Below are positions 62,703 through 64,000 of a stretch of DNA of 64,000 nucleotides, in pieces; position 1 is the first letter of the stretch; the number at the start of each line of letters is the position of its first letter. The notes beneath the pieces are model-generated. The model was not told the origin of the DNA. It made no database searches and saw only the letters and a list, made by a program, of their open reading frames with translations. Made by a program: the position numbers and the translations under genes. The stretch lies in assembly GCA_041640815.1 (NCBI GenBank), contig JBEPZO010000003.1, forward strand, positions 7,713 to 71,712, read 5' to 3'. Source of the stretch: JANWZL01 sp041640815. GTDB lineage: Bacteria > Pseudomonadota > Gammaproteobacteria > Burkholderiales > Thiobacillaceae.

Positions 62703-62948
62703 TTAGTGCTGTTCGGCGGCGAGGATCATCCTGTAGAGCTTGTCCTTGAGGTTGACCCGCAGTTTCTTGAGCTCCTCGAAGTAGAGATCCGAAGCCGCCT
62801 CCACCCGCTGCTCGATGCGCACGATCTTGTGATCGACGTCATCGTAGTCGCGCATCATGCGCGTGAACTCATCGTTGCTGAGCATCAGGCGGCGGATGGT
62901 TTCCTGATGCTCCGGGAACTCGTGAAACAGGTCGTGGCTTTCGAGCAT
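62703..62948 (-). CDS. YdcH family protein (DUF465)
   Basis: An 81-residue all-helical protein with the DUF465 pattern: HDLFHEFPEHQETIRRLM at the start, then DEFTRMMRDYDDVDHKI, and a C-terminal helix KKLRVNLKDKLYRMI. These small proteins are found across Proteobacteria and have no settled function. The ATG has GAGGAG upstream. It lies 27 bp downstream of aroC on the same strand. Confidence 0.9.
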   Translation of the reverse strand: MLESHDLFHEFPEHQETIRRLMLSNDEFTRMMRDYDDVDHKIVRIEQRVEAASDLYFEELKKLRVNLKDKLYRMILAAEQH

Positions 62949-62975
62949 GCGCGTTCTCCTCTTTGTCAGGCTAGG

Positions 62976-64000
62976 CTAGGTGCGCGGCGGACGCCCCGGG
63001 ATGGCAGGGGTTGCACACACGACATCGGCGTTCTGCGCGCGGTGGCGCAGGGCGTGGTCCATCAACACGATGGCCAGCATGGCCTCGGCGATGGGCGTGG
63101 CGCGGATGCCCACACAGGGGTCGTGCCGACCGTGGGTCACCACCTCTACCGGCTGGCCGTCGAGGTCGATGGAACGACCGGGGATGCGGATGGACGAGGT
63201 CGGCTTGATGGCGATTGAGGCCAGGATGTCTTGGCCGGTGGAGATGCCGCCCAGGATGCCGCCGGCGTGATTGCTCAAGAATCCCTGCGGCGTCAGCTCG
63301 TCGCGATGCTCGGTGCCCTTTTGCGCCACACAGGCGAAACCGTCGCCAATCTCCACGCCCTTGACGGCGTTGATGCTCATCAGGGCATGGGCGATGTCGG
63401 CGTCGAGCCGATCGTACACCGGCTCACCCAGGCCAACGGGCACGTTCTCCGCCACCAGGTTGATGCGCGCGCCCACCGAGTTGCCCTCCTTGCGCAAGGC
63501 GTCCATGTAACGCTCGAGCTCGGGGACGCTGTCGGGGTCGGGGGCGAAGAAGGGGTTGGTGTCAACGGCCTCCCAGCTTTTGAACGGGATGGCGATGGGC
63601 CCCAGCTGCGCCAGATAGCCGCGGATGACGGTGCCGTAGCGCTCGCGCAGCCACTTCTTGGCGATCGCGCCAGCCGCCACACGCACCGCGGTCTCGCGCG
63701 CGCTGGCGCGACCGCCGCCGCGGTAGTCGCGAATGCCGTATTTCTGCCAATAGGTATAGTCGGCGTGCCCCGGCCGGAAGGTGCGGGCGATGGCGGCATA
63801 GTCCTTGCTACGCTGGTCCTCGTTGCGGATCAGCAGCGCGATGGGGGTGCCGGTAGTCCGCCCTTCGAACACCCCGGAGAGGATCTCCACCGTATCCGAC
63901 TCGCGCCGCTGCGTGACGTGGCGCGAGGTACCCGGCTTGCGCCGATCGAGCTCACGCTGGATGTCCGCCTCGCTCAGGGCCAGGCCAGGCGGGCAGCCAT
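62976..64000 (-). CDS. aroC: Chorismate synthase (5' end cut by window edge)
   Basis: AroC makes chorismate from EPSP with reduced FMN, feeding the aromatic amino acids including the Trp genes in this window. The frame is open at the right edge; the first conserved residues seen are GCPPGLALSEADIQREL, so roughly the first 25-35 residues lie outside. The signatures RPGHADYTYWQKYGIRDYRGGGR, of which I quote key residues only, and the FMN/substrate motif GGILGGISTGQ are present, and the C-terminus ends with the typical Pro-rich tail. It is followed by the YdcH-like gene. Confidence 0.96.
   Translation of the reverse strand, partial: GCPPGLALSEADIQRELDRRKPGTSRHVTQRRESDTVEILSGVFEGRTTGTPIALLIRNEDQRSKDYAAIARTFRPGHADYTYWQKYGIRDYRGGGRASARETAVRVAAGAIAKKWLRERYGTVIRGYLAQLGPIAIPFKSWEAVDTNPFFAPDPDSVPELERYMDALRKEGNSVGARINLVAENVPVGLGEPVYDRLDADIAHALMSINAVKGVEIGDGFACVAQKGTEHRDELTPQGFLSNHAGGILGGISTGQDILASIAIKPTSSIRIPGRSIDLDGQPVEVVTHGRHDPCVGIRATPIAEAMLAIVLMDHALRHRAQNADVVCATPAIPGRPPRT

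Overview
The window reads as one contiguous chromosomal segment of a high-GC, chemolithotrophic, sulfur-oxidising betaproteobacterium (Thiobacillus/Sulfuricella-like). I infer this from gene order and content, not from a database search. The order asd-usg-fimV-truA-trpF-trpB-trpA-accD-folC-SPOR-cvpA-purF-metZ, leuC-entericidin-leuD-leuB, and hrcA divergent from nadK-recN are typical of Betaproteobacteria. Flavocytochrome c sulfide dehydrogenase (fccAB), the thiosulfate-oxidising cytochrome SoxXA and a four-domain c-type cytochrome point to lithotrophic sulfur metabolism. I found no rRNA or tRNA gene, CRISPR array, insertion sequence or phage module.

Layout. 0-5 kb: recN (cut by the left edge), nadK, divergent hrcA, hemH. 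5-7.2 kb: fccA-fccB, then a convergent LexA-like repressor with its own palindromic operator. 7.3-11.3 kb: lpxH, ppiB, and an L,D-transpeptidase/TPR pair. 11.4-17 kb: glnS, a universal stress protein, cysS, a metallo-beta-lactamase-fold hydrolase and a tetraheme cytochrome lipoprotein. 17.2-19.3 kb: an unusual two-gene operon that pairs a ParA-type ATPase with an HTH-ferredoxin-flavoreductase fusion. 19.4-26.9 kb: recJ and a set of accessory enzymes (MgtC/DUF4010 membrane protein, DUF99 endonuclease-like protein, SDR, RNase Z-like, Nudix, TPMT-like, HbpS/GlcG-like) with an rtcA remnant between them. 26.9-28.9 kb: a broken fatty-acid desaturase next to AT-richer soxX-soxA. 29-36 kb: tcdA, a lytic transglycosylase, a YecA-like protein, an acidic repeat protein and an RND permease.

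36-55 kb is a long minus-strand biosynthetic block covering methionine, purine, folate, fatty-acid, tryptophan, threonine/lysine-family and leucine pathways, with tRNA pseudouridine synthase TruA and polar hub protein FimV embedded. 55.4-61.5 kb is a three-gene signalling operon: hybrid histidine kinase, REC-HD-GYP phosphodiesterase and HDOD-REC-GGDEF cyclase. 61.5-64 kb holds an MFS transporter, a YdcH-like protein and aroC (cut by the right edge).

The strongest candidates for something undescribed are the ParA plus HTH/2Fe-2S/flavoreductase-like operon, whose reductase module has lost the usual nucleotide-binding motifs; the LexA-like gene whose 18-bp perfect palindrome lies in the spacer of a near-consensus promoter; and the quadruple cytochrome c lipoprotein.
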